Source of the DNA: Typhlomys cinereus
Lineage: Eukaryota > Chordata > Mammalia > Rodentia > Platacanthomyidae
Direction: 5' to 3'
Length of the DNA: 64,000 nucleotides
Assembly (NCBI GenBank): GCA_023101885.1
Contig: JALPQD010000295.1
Span: 434,001-498,000 of the forward strand
Positions 34,069-47,205 of the stretch are shown piece after piece. The stretch's first letter is position 1; each line of letters starts with the position of its first letter. The position numbers were made by a program, and so were the translations under genes. The notes beneath the pieces were generated by a model. That model saw only the letters and a list, made by a program, of their open reading frames with translations. It did not search any database and was not told where the DNA came from.

Positions 34069-35277
34069 AGGAGGAGGAGGAAGAAGAGGATGAGAAAAGT
34101 CCCAGCAGGCCTGTGGCTTTTCTCCAGAATGCTCCAAGGGCCCTTGTTGCAAAACCTCAGGCACTCCGGGCTCCAATTTCACACTTGTTTTGAGAAAACA
34201 AAGTTCTCCTTTCCAGGGTAAATGTTCTGAACCCCAGTCATCCTTCCTGAACATTTCTGGGCAGAACCTGTGGGCTTGGGGAAGAAAACATGTTTGTTTT
34301 TCCTGTCAAACTGATCAACCCAGGTTATAAAACTGCTGCCCACTTCTGTCAGTAAAGTTAAGATGACCACTGCCCCCTTTTCAAAAAAGACAAAGCTCAT
34401 TACTTTCCAAAAGCCACATCAAAGCGAGAACACACCACTGACAGCTTATTAAAAACAAGGACATGCCACCAGGAAGCAAATAGAGAATGACAACTGGAAT
34501 TAAACCAGGGAGCCGGGAGGACAGATTAAAGGACCTTAATGGGTACAAGCAACAAGAAGTTTAAAGGAAGGTTTAATTAAAGTGCATGAAAATGGTAACA
34601 GACTTAACTAATATCTACAACCTTTCAACAGAGATAATTACATTAGTCTCTATAACACAGATTAGACATAAGGAACTGTTTTTCTAGATAGAAAACAAAC
34701 AGGAACAAAAAGCATTGTATGTCAAGACCAGCACCGGCAACAGGAAAGTCAGGGGGAAAAAAAAAAAGAAGAAGACAGAAAGAGAATAGAAGGGAAAGTT
34801 ACTGAAACTAGCAATTAAGAGTGTCTCAGGAGTTTAAAGGGATGTTTTGGTGGGAGGGATGGAGTGAAGGACACAAAAAAATCCTTTGTGGTTTTGTTTC
34901 TTTTGCTGAAGAAAGTAGTAATTGGCCTTGCAAATGGGATAGACTTGCCAAGCCTGCCAGATCCTGTCCAGCGGAGCAGCCCCAGTCACATGGGCCATTT
35001 ACAAAATGAAACCAAGCCAGTCACATTAGTCAAGTTCACAGGGGCCACACGTGACTTAGAATGACAGCTCAAGTACAGCGCATTTTCATAGTGGTAGAAA
35101 GTTCTAGAAAGTAACACTGCTGTTAACTTGACAAGTAGGAAAAGCAAATCCTGGTCAGTGGTTGTGCCAGTTGACCTTTTGTTCTCTTATTCTACAGAGC
35201 ATAGCAGACCCTCTGTGTTCACATTGGCCATGACCTGAGCCACACAATCTACCTAAACTTACAAAGTACCACCTCCA
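34069..35277. other. Unassigned DNA
   Basis: No gene or repeat recognised. Confidence 0.5.
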
Positions 35278-35512
35278 GGAGCAGAGGAGATGGCTCAGGG
35301 CTTAAAGCCTTGGTCTCAAAAGCAAAAGGACCTGAATTCAGATCCCCAGATCCCATGTAAAAGTGTCAAGTAGAAATGGTGGCAGCCTGTAATTCTGGCC
35401 CTGCAAGGTATAACTTGAGAAATCCCAAGAACAAAGAAATGTGGAGGTCTGTGAAGATCTGCCTTGATTGCATGACATATGTATACAGTACCAGAGAGCT
35501 CACTGTGAGCAA
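35278..35512 (+). mobile_element. CA-tailed SINE, older subfamily, diverged
   Basis: 'ggagatggctcagggcttaa', 'aaaggacctgaattcagatc' (B box) and 'gagaaatcccaagaacaaag' match the older subfamily; the tail has decayed. Confidence 0.75.
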
Positions 35513-38365
35513 CCGCATCCTTAAACCTGTGTCTTAAACATTTGGAGAACTTGCAACATTTTTCTCAAGCATCTCTCTGGTGTCTGCGACCCATCAGAAC
35601 AGTAATGCCACGCAGGTGGGACATCTAAGCTGGACCAAGGCCCACCTAGCCCTGCACTCCATTCTCCTCCCCATAAGACATTCTCTGTTATTCTCTTACA
35701 TGGAAGATTACCGAGATTCCCTAAGAGGCTCTAGAACTTGTCCCTTTGAGTGTCGTGGGTCCCTGTGCTTAAAGGGAGACTAGCAAGGAAATGGCTTCCC
35801 CTAACCAAAACGCTTCTTTCTCAGGATCGCACAAGACTGGGATGACAGATGTTGCTCACATTCTGATTTGGACTGACTTCCATGTCAAACCCAGAGAGAA
35901 ATCACGGGCTCTAGGAACCAGTGAGTCACCACCTATTCTGAGACTTGAGTCATGCATGGGACCACCTGGGAAGGCGAAGATGATGGCAATGTCTTTTGCC
36001 CTGTACATCCTACCTTCTCTACAAACTACTTGCTGTATCCTTCAGTCCTCAGCATGACTCTACCTCTATTTCTCAGGGATTTTGAGACCTTTCCTCTGGA
36101 ACATCAGTGAATCAATTTCTTCCCTTCCCTTCGTTGTCTGTAGCTCAAGGATCCATACTAACCATGCTGGGCAAATGACAGGCCGTGTATGCACAAGGCT
36201 GTTCTCCATGGGAACCTCACCTCCCGTTCCCCCCAGTGGCCATGTGCAGAGGACAGGAGTGACGTGAGTACTGCAAGAGGTCACATTTCAGGATGGCAGT
36301 GACAACAGCTAAAAAGTCTCAGAGAGGAGACTTCTGGGAGATGCGCAATTCTACATTTATGCTAAAAAATTCTTTCTGGGAGTAAAGGAAACACATCATC
36401 ATTGACATTTTCCTACATTCCCAGGGGAGGCTAGCCAGTGAGGCCATCATCAACAAAGCATGTGCGTCGTGAGAGGTCAGTAGTCTCAGGTGACTGGTGG
36501 GTGGGTCAGCATCATCAACAGTGCTGACATCACAGTGTTGTGTAAATGGAAATGGACAGAAAACCAATATTGCTTCAATTAAAAACAATTGCAAAGAAGC
36601 AATGTATTGTGGGGAGCAATAGAATGTGCTATCTTTATAGAACTGCCAGATGGAAGACAGGAAGGTAGCTGGGAAGACGAAGAGATGCCTTCTGAACCTA
36701 ACCAGAAAGAAATGCTTCCTAGCTGCCATGCATGGCCGGCTGCTGGTGCCACACACTTAAGGCCTCTTTTCAGATCCTGCTCAGATGGTCATCTTAAAAT
36801 CTAGAAGTACAGCATTCATATACCACGCACAAAATTAGTATTTTATTTGGAGACTCTGGAGAAAAGCGTGTAGTTACCCAACCGCCACCAGAATAAACTG
36901 CCCAAGTGCATGTTATCAGCTCCGTTCTTGCTTTCAATTTCTAAGTACACTTTAGTGCTCACGCTGAGACATGAAGTCTAGGGGAAGAACAGCCCGGACA
37001 TGACTAACAATCTTCTGGCTCCAAAGACACTGACTATTGTGAATAGGACCCAGAAATGCCCAGCCTGACCACTGCCCCCAGCCGAGTGCTTGTCTCACCC
37101 CACCGAGTGCATGTAGACCAAAGAGCTGATCCGCACTTGAGCCAGGGTGAGTCTGAAGGTTTGCTTCCATTTCTCTTCTGTGCCGGTAATGTCTCGTTAG
37201 TCCTAGAGTGTCTCCTTATTGATCTCTCCTCTGTTCCTCTCTGTCGCCACTGCTATGTCGGTGTTAACAGGCAGCATTGATTATTTACTGTGCACCAGTC
37301 ACTGAACTAGCAAATCGCCACCTATTGTGTCATAATTCTTCAGAACAACCTGTGAGTGATCTATTATTTCATCTCTGTGTTTCAAACTTCAAAATGATGA
37401 TTCAGAAGGATCGAATAACCGTCATGTAGCTGGAGAACGGGAAGGTCGATTGGGAGCCACGTCTGTAGACTCGGAAGCCGGAGCTTCTCGCAGCGGTGCT
37501 CCCTGCGTGTGGCCCAGTGTCACTTCAGATGTTGGCTTGTGTCGGTCTCTTAGCTACAGTGGTCTTCCCCACGGGACTCACCACTGTCTCCTCATCCCTT
37601 AACATTTGGAAGTCCCTTTCTCTGTGAAATCCTTTCTAATAGGGAACACTTCATCACTCCCTTCTCTGAATACTTGAGCTGCCATAGCAGTTTGCATGCC
37701 ACGGGCAGTGCATAAAAGGCTTTGAGTATAGACAATGGATACCCTGCTCCCGGGCGGTGCTCACACAATATCTTACAGGGCTTGATCGATTCATTATATG
37801 TCTGCGGCAGACAGGCCTAGCCATCTCTTATCATTTGGTTCCAATGAGGGCTTAGCCTTTTGAGTATGACTAGACTCTCCACAGAGACAAACCAAAGGCC
37901 AAGTAGTCTCTATCAACTCTTTCTAAGAGAAGACAGATGTCACCAACTTAAACATTTCATTTGTTGCCCTCGGGACACGATAGAGGTCTGAGGCAGCATA
38001 AGGCATCTGTCATAGGCGCTGCCGTTATCTGCCAGCAGCCTACAGTCCCCAGACCATGGTTTAAGAAGCATAGGGAAAGTCTGTAGTAGTTGGTGGTGCT
38101 GAAAAGCAAGTAGCAGTGTGGCTGTGTATCACGAGACATGGGAAGCAAATCTGAGCCACATTTCTTTCCTCCTTCTATTTTCATTTCAATTCTAGAGACG
38201 AGGCCACAATAATTAGGTTAATCACAATCTTGAAAGGATGGTAATAAACATGATCTTCTGTTGTGAACAAATGCTAGCATAGATTTTTTTTAAGTATAAT
38301 GACTAAGAAATTTGCACTTAGAAAAGATCACCAGGCAAACTGTTTTCTCAAGACCACCTTAAGTG
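35513..38365. other. Unassigned, apparently unique DNA
   Basis: 2.85 kb without recognised repeats or exons. Confidence 0.5.
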
Positions 38366-38734
38366 GACTCTGTTCTTTTTTTTAAATTTTTTTATTATTT
38401 ATTTAACTGTGTGTGTGTATGTATGTATGTATATGTGTGTGTGTATGTGTGCGTGTGTGTGTATGTATGTATGTGTGTGTGTGTGTGTGTGTATGTGTGC
38501 ACGTGTGTGTAGAACCATGGGCGAATTCGGGAACCACCATGGACGCCTCCACCTCCTCCTTGTTTACTCCGCCCCAGGATTCACAGGCTCCACCCTACCA
38601 GGACCAGAAACGCAGGCCGCCCCCGCTTCCGCCTGGTGTCTATCCATGGGGTCTGGGATCTGAACTCAGGACCTTCTGCCTGTAAGGCAGAGGCTTAACC
38701 CCTGAGCCACCTCTCAGGCCCCGACTCTGTTCTT
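38366..38734 (-). mobile_element. CA-tailed tRNA-like SINE, young subfamily, 12-bp TSD
   Basis: Direct repeat gactctgttctt at 38366-38377 and 38723-38734. On the minus strand: 'gaggtggctcaggggttaag', B box 'gagttcagatccc', body as at 24.7 kb, then a CA tract (TG at 38410-38510 here) and an A/T-rich end. Confidence 0.93.
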
Positions 38735-39606
38735 CTTGTGGCACCTTAGTTTACAAGTAAGTACCTCAGGAAGCTCCCCACCCCCTCCACTACACTAACC
38801 CCACTGCCACAGATGTAGCCCATGTGCTTGGCTGCGTATGTGCCTGTCTCCTTAAGGGCTGAATGCCAAGCGGAACACAGGAGAGAAAGGCGATGAAAGT
38901 AGCTGGTTCCACCCTTTATAAACCTCACTCCATCATCGTTACCGGTCAAGCACTTGCCACTCAGAAGATTTTGTTCCAGGTTTAGAGAATTCTACATAAA
39001 GTACCTCTTTAAAATAGGTCCATATCTACTTTATTATAATGTCTGTTACTGGCCTCGTTTAAGCCTTTGTAAGCTGCTCAAGGCAAACAGCCCAATTCAA
39101 TCCATGAATCACTCCTGGAGTGTTTGGAGTCTCATCCTCCCTTTCCAGACTAACCCGTTGCCTCTTTAGCCTTTTGACAAGGATTTGGATATTGACCAAT
39201 GCACACAAAGTATGTAGCTCCCTATTGAATAATCAGAGGAAACCAAACAGAATTCAGACTCAAAAGAAGTGGAACATTTCAGGCAAGACCTACATGTTAT
39301 ATCTCTTTATATTCACAATCCAGCGCTCAGTACATATGCAGATTAAATCCTAAGTTTGCAAAAATAAAGATACGTGGTTTCTGTTTCCACACAGTGAATA
39401 TATAGACCCACAGTATGTCCTGAGTCATTTAATCATGTTTAATCATTTAATCGTTTAGTTGCTTCCTTGAGGGAACACTGAAATTCCGAAACACAGTGCC
39501 TATAGAACGTGAGTAACCCCTGTTCTTTAACTGTAGCCACCACAACACAGCACATATCTAAGTCAATACTCCCCTGGAGTAAGAAGTTAATCTTGGCGTA
39601 AAATCA
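38735..39606. other. Unassigned DNA
   Basis: No gene or repeat recognised. Short 'tttaatcat' direct repeats lie at about 39428-39450. Confidence 0.5.
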
Positions 39607-39690
39607 ATCTCTCTCTCTGTCTCTCTCTCTCTCTCTCTCTGTGTCTCTCCTTCTCTCTGTATGCCTCTCTTTCTCTCTCTCTCCAAAGTG
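39607..39690 (+). repeat. (TC)n tract
   Basis: Pyrimidine dinucleotide tract with G interruptions. Confidence 0.9.
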
Positions 39691-39739
39691 TCTCTTTAAT
39701 CTTCTTTCGAGACCTAATGGAGTGGTGAGTTAAAAAGCC

Positions 39740-40345
39740 AAAATCCACAGCAGGATTTCCCAGTCTTCATTAGCCGCCACAAAACTAGAAATCTACATGC
39801 CAGTAGGAATAGACACTTCCGGGCAACTGCGGCCAGTGCAGGACCAAACAGGGCTTCCAGGAATGTGGAGATTCCTCAAGGAGGCACAATCCACAGAAGA
39901 GTCCTGACAGGCTCCATGGCAACCATCCCAGGGATGTGGGTGTAGTAAGAGATGGGCTTTTATCCTGCAGACACCGAGGAACCTCTGACGGCCCCATGGT
40001 GATGTTGAAAGATTCAGCCAAATACCAATGCTGGTCCAGGAGAGGGGAAAGCTCCCAAGAGGCACCACACTGCCCCCAGAGACCAACGAAGGTTAATGCT
40101 GGACGAAGAAGAGGAGCTACTTTCCCACGTGGTGTGCTCCAGCAAGTGACCAAATACATGTCATGAACAGTAACCCAGACACGAAAGAAATGAGAGCTGG
40201 AGACAGACTGGTGAGGAAGAAAAAGGTTGTAATCGGAGAAAGCAGGGGATTTGGGATTGGATTATAAGGAATGAAAACAATACAAATGCAGACGTAAAAA
40301 ACCTTAAAAGAATGCAAATAAAGGAGAAAAAAAGATTATTTAAAA
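39740..40345 (+). mobile_element. Probable old L1 3' UTR (plus)
   Basis: Text such as 'ggactcctgacaggctccatg'-like (39900-39920), 'gtaagagatgggctttta', 'gacacgaaagaaatgagagc' and an A-rich end near 40341-40352 looks like an older L1 3' end. The resemblance is weak. Confidence 0.4.
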
Positions 40346-41695
40346 AAAAAAAAACCTGAAAAAAAGAGTCAGCCAGAGTGGCGGCCCAGCTTTACCAAGC
40401 ATAAGTTTACGTGGTGTGCAAAGCTTCTGTGCAGACGCCATTTTACAAATCGACCGTGTCTTTCCGAGGTCTCTTCGGCCACGGCTCCCTTGGAGAACGG
40501 TCTGCTGCACTTCCCCTGTTGGAAAGAAAGCTGTTCTTCAGTTTCCCTACAGTTCCTTGTGACGTAGGTGCCTTGGTTTTCCCTGGGAGAGTTAAATCCC
40601 TGAGGCTCCAGAAAATCACTGTGCTCTGTGGCTACCATTTGGGACCAAAGTCACCCCATAGAGCAGCAATGCCACATCCTTGGAATGCACATCTGAGAGG
40701 TGTGGGAACACGCCAGGCCACACTAGTCCATTTCCTGCTGCAAGCTGCTCCAGATGCCTTCCCATGGGAGGCTTCGGCTAGCAGGGCCTGGCTTCCTCCT
40801 CTGTGATTATTTTCTCCAAAGAGTCCTTCCCGTGTCTCAGGGAAGTCCTTCAGGTGACTACCCAGACGCTTTAAATCCAGAAAGGTGGAGAAAGAAGCTG
40901 ACGGATGAGAGAAGGCTGCCCATTCTGTTATAAATACCCCCTCTTTTACACACCAAGGCACAACAAGGACAACCTCTTGTTTTCTCTCGGAGCTTGCATT
41001 CCAGTGGGAATGGCATGGAGCTTAAAGTTAAAGTAAGGCAAGTTTTAAGAAAAACTTACTTGTTCTAGCTTAGTAAGGAAAGAATAGCAGTGATAGGTTA
41101 AGGTCCTTACATGCCAATAAACATCAGATCTGTAAACTCAAAAGGAGCAAGTGCAATGGCTACATGGAAATATTCTGGCCGGACACTGCGTGAACAATGG
41201 TGAGGAATGGTCATCTACCCCAGTAAGGTCTGAATTCGACGTCACTATCCCATCCACTGAGCAGCTAGTGGTCTGGCATCGAAGGCCTTAATGTCACCAG
41301 TTCTCCACTGTCCACAGAAACACATGTAAGAATTGAGGACAAGCACTGAAGTGTAGCTTCCAGCAGTCCTACTATATCCTTTGTGGATCAAATCAGGAGT
41401 AGATTTCCAGAACATTCCTTTCTTTTTACTTGAAATTCTATCGTCCCCCAAGACCTTTTGGTCTGCAGAAACCCCAAGTTAAGAAAGTGGAGGTCTCTTT
41501 TTACTATTTAGTGAAGTAAAGTCTCCCTTTGTTATCTTAATGGGGAGCATTGACTTAGGTACCACTGGCACAAGTGAAAGGGGAGAGAAGGAAGAAGAGA
41601 GGAAAATGAGAAGGAAAATGTCAGAAAAGTAAATATATATATATAACATTTCCATCTATATGAATATATCATAATGGAAACTTGGAAACTTACTA
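40346..41695. other. Unassigned DNA
   Basis: No gene or repeat recognised. Confidence 0.5.
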
Positions 41696-42218
41696 CTTTA
41701 TTCATTAAAAATATTTTTCAAAGGAAGCATCTCTTGTGACCAAGCAATTTCCTATGGGCATGTACCCCAAAACAACTTCTTCAGATGTACAAAGACAAGA
41801 CTGCGTATGGCATCATTGCCCCTGGGAGAGGTTGGGAAGAAGCGATCAAAATGTTACCCATAGGAGAACGGGCTGATCACACATAGTTTTCCAGCAGAAT
41901 ACATATGATAGTACCAACGAGTTACTTTTATAAATACCAGCAGCAATGGGTTTCACAATGTAGAGAGCTGATTACGAATGCATGGTATGACACTACTCAC
42001 ATAGTCCTTTACTGAAGCATGAGAATTCCAACAGCAATTGTCCCCAGGTGCTAGCAGGAGCCACGATCAGTAAAGGCTTCACATGAGGCCGTGTGTGCAC
42101 TTCTGCTTTACTTCTAAGGCAAATGGAGCATATTCAGGTGTTTGTTATATTCTTGATGACTTTTCTATGTGTGTAGTATTTCATGATATACACAAATGTA
42201 CTTATTAAGCTTAAAAAA
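41696..42218 (+). mobile_element. Ancient L1M 3' fragment (plus)
   Basis: 'agcaatttcctatgggcatg', 'taccccaaaacaacttcttc', 'gcatggtatgacactactca' and 'tatttcatgatatacacaaa' before an A run fit a degraded L1M ORF2 end and 3' UTR. Confidence 0.5.
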
Positions 42219-43037
42219 AAAACACAGCCTGCTTCCTTCATGACTGGAAATAGCAAAGAAAGAAACTGAGGTTGGGGTCCCATTATCCCTTATAGATTGG
42301 GTCTCTCAGTGACCCCAAGCCTTCTCACTAGGCCCTGCCTCTTGAAGGTCTTTCACTTTCCAGCATCATGTGATGGGCTGAGGATCTTTAGAGGACTTTT
42401 AACCCTACTGTAGAAGCTGGTATTTCGCTTTGTTCCATTTACTGCCTGCTGCAGACAGAGCCCAGTGCTAAGCTAATGTAGCTATCATCTCAGAGTAAGT
42501 CCATGCTGCGGCTTAACAAAACTGGTCCACAGCCAGATGAGAGATGGAGAGATGTGCAGACAATCGACCCTCTTTAGGCTTCTTCTTAACCTGGAAAAAG
42601 GAGGTCACCCTTTCAGGAATATTGTGTCTCTATGTTTATACATTGGGGGAGGGCATGTGATTTGGATGATTATAAGCTGTCTGAATAAGTCTCCTAGGTC
42701 TTTTGGATTCCATAAGGGAATGTGAGCCTCATAAGCTTCTACCATTTGGATTCACTCAAAGAATGTATCTAAGCCCCACCTCCCCATCCTTTGAAAGCTG
42801 CTGTAATAAGGCAAATCAAATGATGCTGTGAGATGCATAGGTCAGACATACTGCAGCGGACGGACACACTTCAACTATTAATATCCCCCGCTATTAGAAA
42901 GCTTTGTCTTGTTTTTCAGGGCCTGCTCTGGTAATTCTTAGAGCAAGAGTCCTGCCCCTGGGTGTTGGCCTACCACCAAAACCAAAGGCCCAGCCTTCAT
43001 GGAGTGTGTGCAATTCGTTTCATGTTTTGCCCCCATT
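42219..43037. other. Unassigned DNA
   Basis: No gene or repeat recognised. Confidence 0.5.
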
Positions 43038-43052
43038 ACAAGTTTGAACCAA

Positions 43053-43089
43053 GTGCTCACTTCAGCAACACATATACTAAAATTGGAAC
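43053..43089 (+). pseudogene. U6 snRNA 5' fragment (37 nt) between direct repeats
   Basis: Matches the first 37 nt of U6 snRNA (GTGCTC..TTCGGCAGCACATATAC..TTGGAAC) with three G-to-A changes. The direct repeat acaagtttgaaccaagt lies at 43038-43054 and 43088-43104, overlapping the fragment's ends by two bases. No poly(A) tail. This is an L1-mediated insertion of a U6 5' piece, not a U6 gene. Confidence 0.88.
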
Positions 43090-43104
43090 AAGTTTGAACC
43101 AAGT

Positions 43105-43524
43105 TTCTCCATTATATATGCTGCCCTTTGCAGCTAATCAGACTGACCTTCTAAAAGAGCTTAGCCAGGGGACTAATCCTCCCCTTTCTCCCTCTCCCTT
43201 CCTATGAATGATCCCTGCTGCCACATTCCACAATCTCACCTCCCTGGAAAACACTTCCAAACAGATGGTTGCAAAGCTTTGTTTTCCAATAGCACTGGAG
43301 CCCTGTAAGCTTTACCCGAGATTCTCTATGGGATATTGAGATTAAATAGGATTAATTCCAGAGCATGCATCTCCAAAGACTCAAAAGAATTACTATTCTT
43401 TAAATCTTGTTCTTTAGTTTGTTAGAAAATAAAGTAAAAAGGACATCAAATTTTTTTGCTTGTTTGTTAATTCAAACAACATAGAGCAAGAATTCCATCC
43501 TCAGTTCTGTAAAACAAGTCAGGG
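43105..43524. other. Unassigned DNA
   Basis: No gene or repeat recognised. Confidence 0.5.
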
Positions 43525-43735
43525 ATGGGGGGGGTAAGTGAGGAAGAGAGGGAGAGAGGAAGGAAAGGAGTGAGCGAAGGAAAGAAAGGAGGAAGGAAAG
43601 GAAGGGAAGAAAGAAGGAAGGAAGGAAGGAAGGAAGGAAGGAAGGAAGGAAGGAAGGAAGGAAGGAAGGAAGGAAGGAAGGAAGGAAGGAAGGAAGGAAG
43701 GAAAAGGAAAAAAGGGAAAGAGGGAGAAAAGTAAT
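43525..43735 (+). repeat. (GGAA)n purine microsatellite
   Basis: Imperfect GA-rich start, then over 20 pure GGAA units (about 43612-43701). Unlike 5.4 kb, no SINE precedes it. Confidence 0.97.
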
Positions 43736-44469
43736 TCTCAGCCCAATTTATCCAGGGTGTGATTTCCTTCTGGTCTTAACAAAAAGCAAAATGAATGCAA
43801 ATAAAAAGTAAATATTGCCCCATGCTCTATTGTTCTCAATCGCCTCTGCTGTGACTATCATTCTCTGTAAATTCTTATAGAAAACATTAATTTGTATTAA
43901 CACTTCACAAATTTCTAAAACCTTCACATATGCACTGTGGGAGACAGAAAAATTAACCCTCATTTTGAGAATGAGCATACTGGGGCAAAGATCTGCGGAC
44001 AAGGGATCTTTGACCCAAGGCAAGTGACTCCAGCGTCCTTATTCCCCAGAGAGGAAATGTGGTGGACTGAGTTTTGCCAAGGTGCTAAGGCCTTAGAGAT
44101 CACCATGGCAAGAGGTGACCATTTGCATAATAGTGGCATGAATATCAAGGAGGCAACCAAGAACTTTCTGATGGGATTTAAGGCCTGTCTGTCAGAAGGG
44201 AACACGTTTCTGTGGCTGTAATCTAGAATAAGAATCTATGAAAGGGGAGGACATAGGTCTCAGGAGAAGAACAGGCTATGAAAGTTTAGCTATGAAAACA
44301 CTACACCAAACTTTTTTTAAATACCTATTATTATACCCACAGATTGGAGGAGCAAATCAACCTCAAAGTCTTCTTCTTCAACAGACAGTGTTTAATACAG
44401 AAAAACACAGCAGGCCAAATTGGAGAAAATAAGTGACTGTGGGCTGCTTGGCCCTAATCGGGACATCTA
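43736..44469. other. Unassigned DNA
   Basis: No gene seen; 'aaggggaggacatagg' near 44242 recurs from 12.49 kb. Confidence 0.45.
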
Positions 44470-44990
44470 AGTCACATACACCCCACCACCCCAAAGCTCA
44501 GGGAATATTGCTGAAGAGGGAGTGGTAAGACTGTCAGCGCCCAAAGTGGGGCAGTTAGTTAGTTAGGTCAGACATTACCTTCTGGGCATGACAGGAGTGA
44601 CGTGTACATGATTCCATGGCAGATGACGTACACTTTCACGAGACCCACATGGGAACTCTCCTATCGACTTTTCATCAGGAAAAGGAAAAGATCTCAAGAA
44701 GCTCTACGTCTCCCTGAAAGACTTATGAGAACTAATACTGATAGGGAGGAAAAGGAAGATGTTCTCCTCAAAGGTAGATCCACTGATCTATGATACTTGC
44801 TGGAGCATGTCAGGCCTATGAAATCAAAGACAAATGAGAGGAAGCACAGTAGGTCACAGAAGTGAGAAGATTTGAAAATAGGGAATGTGACGGGGGAGAT
44901 GAAGGGTTGCAAGGGAAAAAGGAGGGAGAATGGGAATAGGGATTAAGGGGAGAGATAAAAGAAAACAAAAAAAATTGGAAATAAAAAAAA
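44470..44990 (+). mobile_element. Older L1 3' end (plus)
   Basis: 'aaagctcagggaatattgct', 'gaagagggagtggtaagact', 'acgagacccacatgggaact', then a purine-rich tract and an A-rich end. Same type as 49.0-49.5 kb. Confidence 0.65.
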
Positions 44991-44994
44991 GAGA

Positions 44995-45250
44995 GAGAGG
45001 GTCTGCCGACTTTTAGATCACTCGCCCTTCCCCTTTCCACCATGTGGGGGCCCAGTGCTTCTCTTTGGAGAGAATGTTGCAAGAGGGGACATGTTGGAAG
45101 AGAGTAGCCCTCTACAGCCAGCCCCAACCTGCCTGTGTCTCCCTTAAGCTTGGATTCCGGGCCCCCAAAACTGTGAGAAAACAAACTCCTGCTCTGCAGA
45201 AATTGCCCAACTGTAGTATTTGTTAAAACAGTAGACTCAGAACTCAGTAC
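44995..45250 (+). mobile_element. LTR-like 3' fragment
   Basis: 'aaaactgtgagaaaacaaac' and 'agtatttgttaaaacagtag' resemble MaLR-type LTR ends. Not assigned. Confidence 0.4.
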
Positions 45251-45963
45251 CAAACAACTCTCAGGTCACCGAAGTGCTGTCTGAGTCATCTAAGAGTGAT
45301 CATAGCAACGATTTAAGTCTGCGGGTGCCTCAGAACAGGGACACCGGCGTGTGGCACAGTGGTTAGCCAGGACCTGCTCTTTTCCCAGCTGTGTTTAGTT
45401 TCGAGTAAATAACTGGTGATTCTGTCAGACAGAGGGGTGTGTGTGTTATTTTTGCTAGCAGAAATAGAACATTTAGATCCACCTCTAATTTCTTCAATTT
45501 CAGACTAAAAAAAAAAAATGTTCAGAATGTCCTTTATTAAGATGAGACTTGTCAGTAGCCCAGGGTGGCCACAATAAATTATCATAAAATCACAGCTTCA
45601 AACAACAGAATTTAGCCTCTCACAGCTCTGGAGTGCATAATGCAGAAAGCAGAGTTGGGTCCGTGTGGACCCAGAGGATCCAGTTGCAGCTTCTCCTGTG
45701 TCTCGGGTGACCGACCACCCCTTCCCCTGTCTTTGTTCCAAGACTGATAACCTTCACCCCTGTGTCTGACTCTCTGGTACTCCATTTCTCTGAGTAGGCC
45801 TTTTCTGTCTTTGACACACAGATCAGTCTTTAAAGCTCAGAACGTCCCCTAAACTCGGAATGATCTTGTTTGAGATCCTGAACATAGTTATATCTAAGAC
45901 TCTTTTTTCCAAATGAATTCACATTTTTACCTCTCAAGAGTTAGAGATTGGGCATGCTGTTTC

Positions 45964-46004
<41 letters not shown>

Positions 46005-47205
46005 ACATCTTCTTTGAGGCCAAACATTAATAGCTATAGTTGCTTTTTTCTTTCAAAAATGCCCTACAGGAGAGCAGCGGATTCAGTAGCTACACTGAAG
46101 TTTATGAATAAATACAGGAAACAAAGGATTTGTTCCATGGTTCATTGCCTGGGAGACATATACAAGTTCTTTCAAACTACAACTAATTATTTACTTTAGA
46201 GGCTGATAATTTATTTGCCAAGGAGTCAGAAATAGTCAGAGATTAAAGAGCAGCTGTGGATGAATTAATTTTATCCGCATCACATAAAACAGCTGGAAAT
46301 ATACCAGGAGTAAAAAGCAAGTAAAGAACTGAAATGTCTAGGCATGAACATTAGACTTAAGCTGATTATTTTCCATCTGTCTTCCATTTCGAAGAATAAT
46401 GACAGGCTGCTTAAAACATGGAGTATTCTTTCTGTGCTTGACCAATTGCTGTTCAAAGTCCTGTATGTTTGTCTTCCCAAGTGATCCTGATAATAACCCT
46501 GTGAAGTTTATCATCCCAGATTACAGAAGAAACGTTGGAGGCAGTAGGAGATGATACAACTTAGTCACGAAGTCACAAAAAGCAAAGACTAGGTTTTAAA
46601 ATCAGGTAGAGTGTCTACTTTTAATGGTTGTTCTTTTTTAAACTTTTTTTTAAATTCAAAACTGCATACAGCCAATAGTTTTTTTTTCCCCTGCCAATGG
46701 CAAAAGTATTGGGTAAAATCCTGCTGGTCACTAACAATTACCAAATTCTTATTTGACTTCATCTTTCTGCCTTCAAATGTTTGGGTGAATAAATACATCT
46801 TTCTCCAAAAGATCAATAAATAAGAACGTGCTTCTATTTGCCTGTCAGCATGGAAGGGACTCTAGGTACTGGGGACAGGGCCTTGTTAAAGACGCCTTCC
46901 AAGACTACAGTAAAGAAGTCAATAAAAAGGTCAACTGAGAGAAAAGGAAAACAAATCAAATTGTGGTTGCTGCAGTTACTCTGCATGCTGCTGATAAATC
47001 CATGATCAAACACCTTAGGGAGAACAGCAAGCTTCATTCTGTCTTCAGCAGGAGAGTTTATACCAACACCAGGAGAGGGAATCGGCTGTACTGCAGCCAT
47101 AGGACATGAAACCTGTGTTTTTCTCCATTGACTCAAGACATGTCTCAAATAAATGTAATAAATGATAATGATATAATATGGAGTATTATGGAATAATATG
47201 GAATA
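45251..47205. other. Unassigned DNA with (AG)n
   Basis: (AG)n at 45968-45999. No exon recognised. Confidence 0.5.

Noticed and set aside
38409..38685. Similar proline-rich and Val-Cys-rich open frames near 13.1, 24.9 and 38.5 kb
   Set aside because: They are translations of the CA-tailed SINE and its TG tract in the antisense direction; their likeness is that of the SINE, not a protein family.
43053..43089. Functional U6 snRNA gene
   Set aside because: Only 37 nt are present, with three changes and no U6 3' part or T-stretch terminator.
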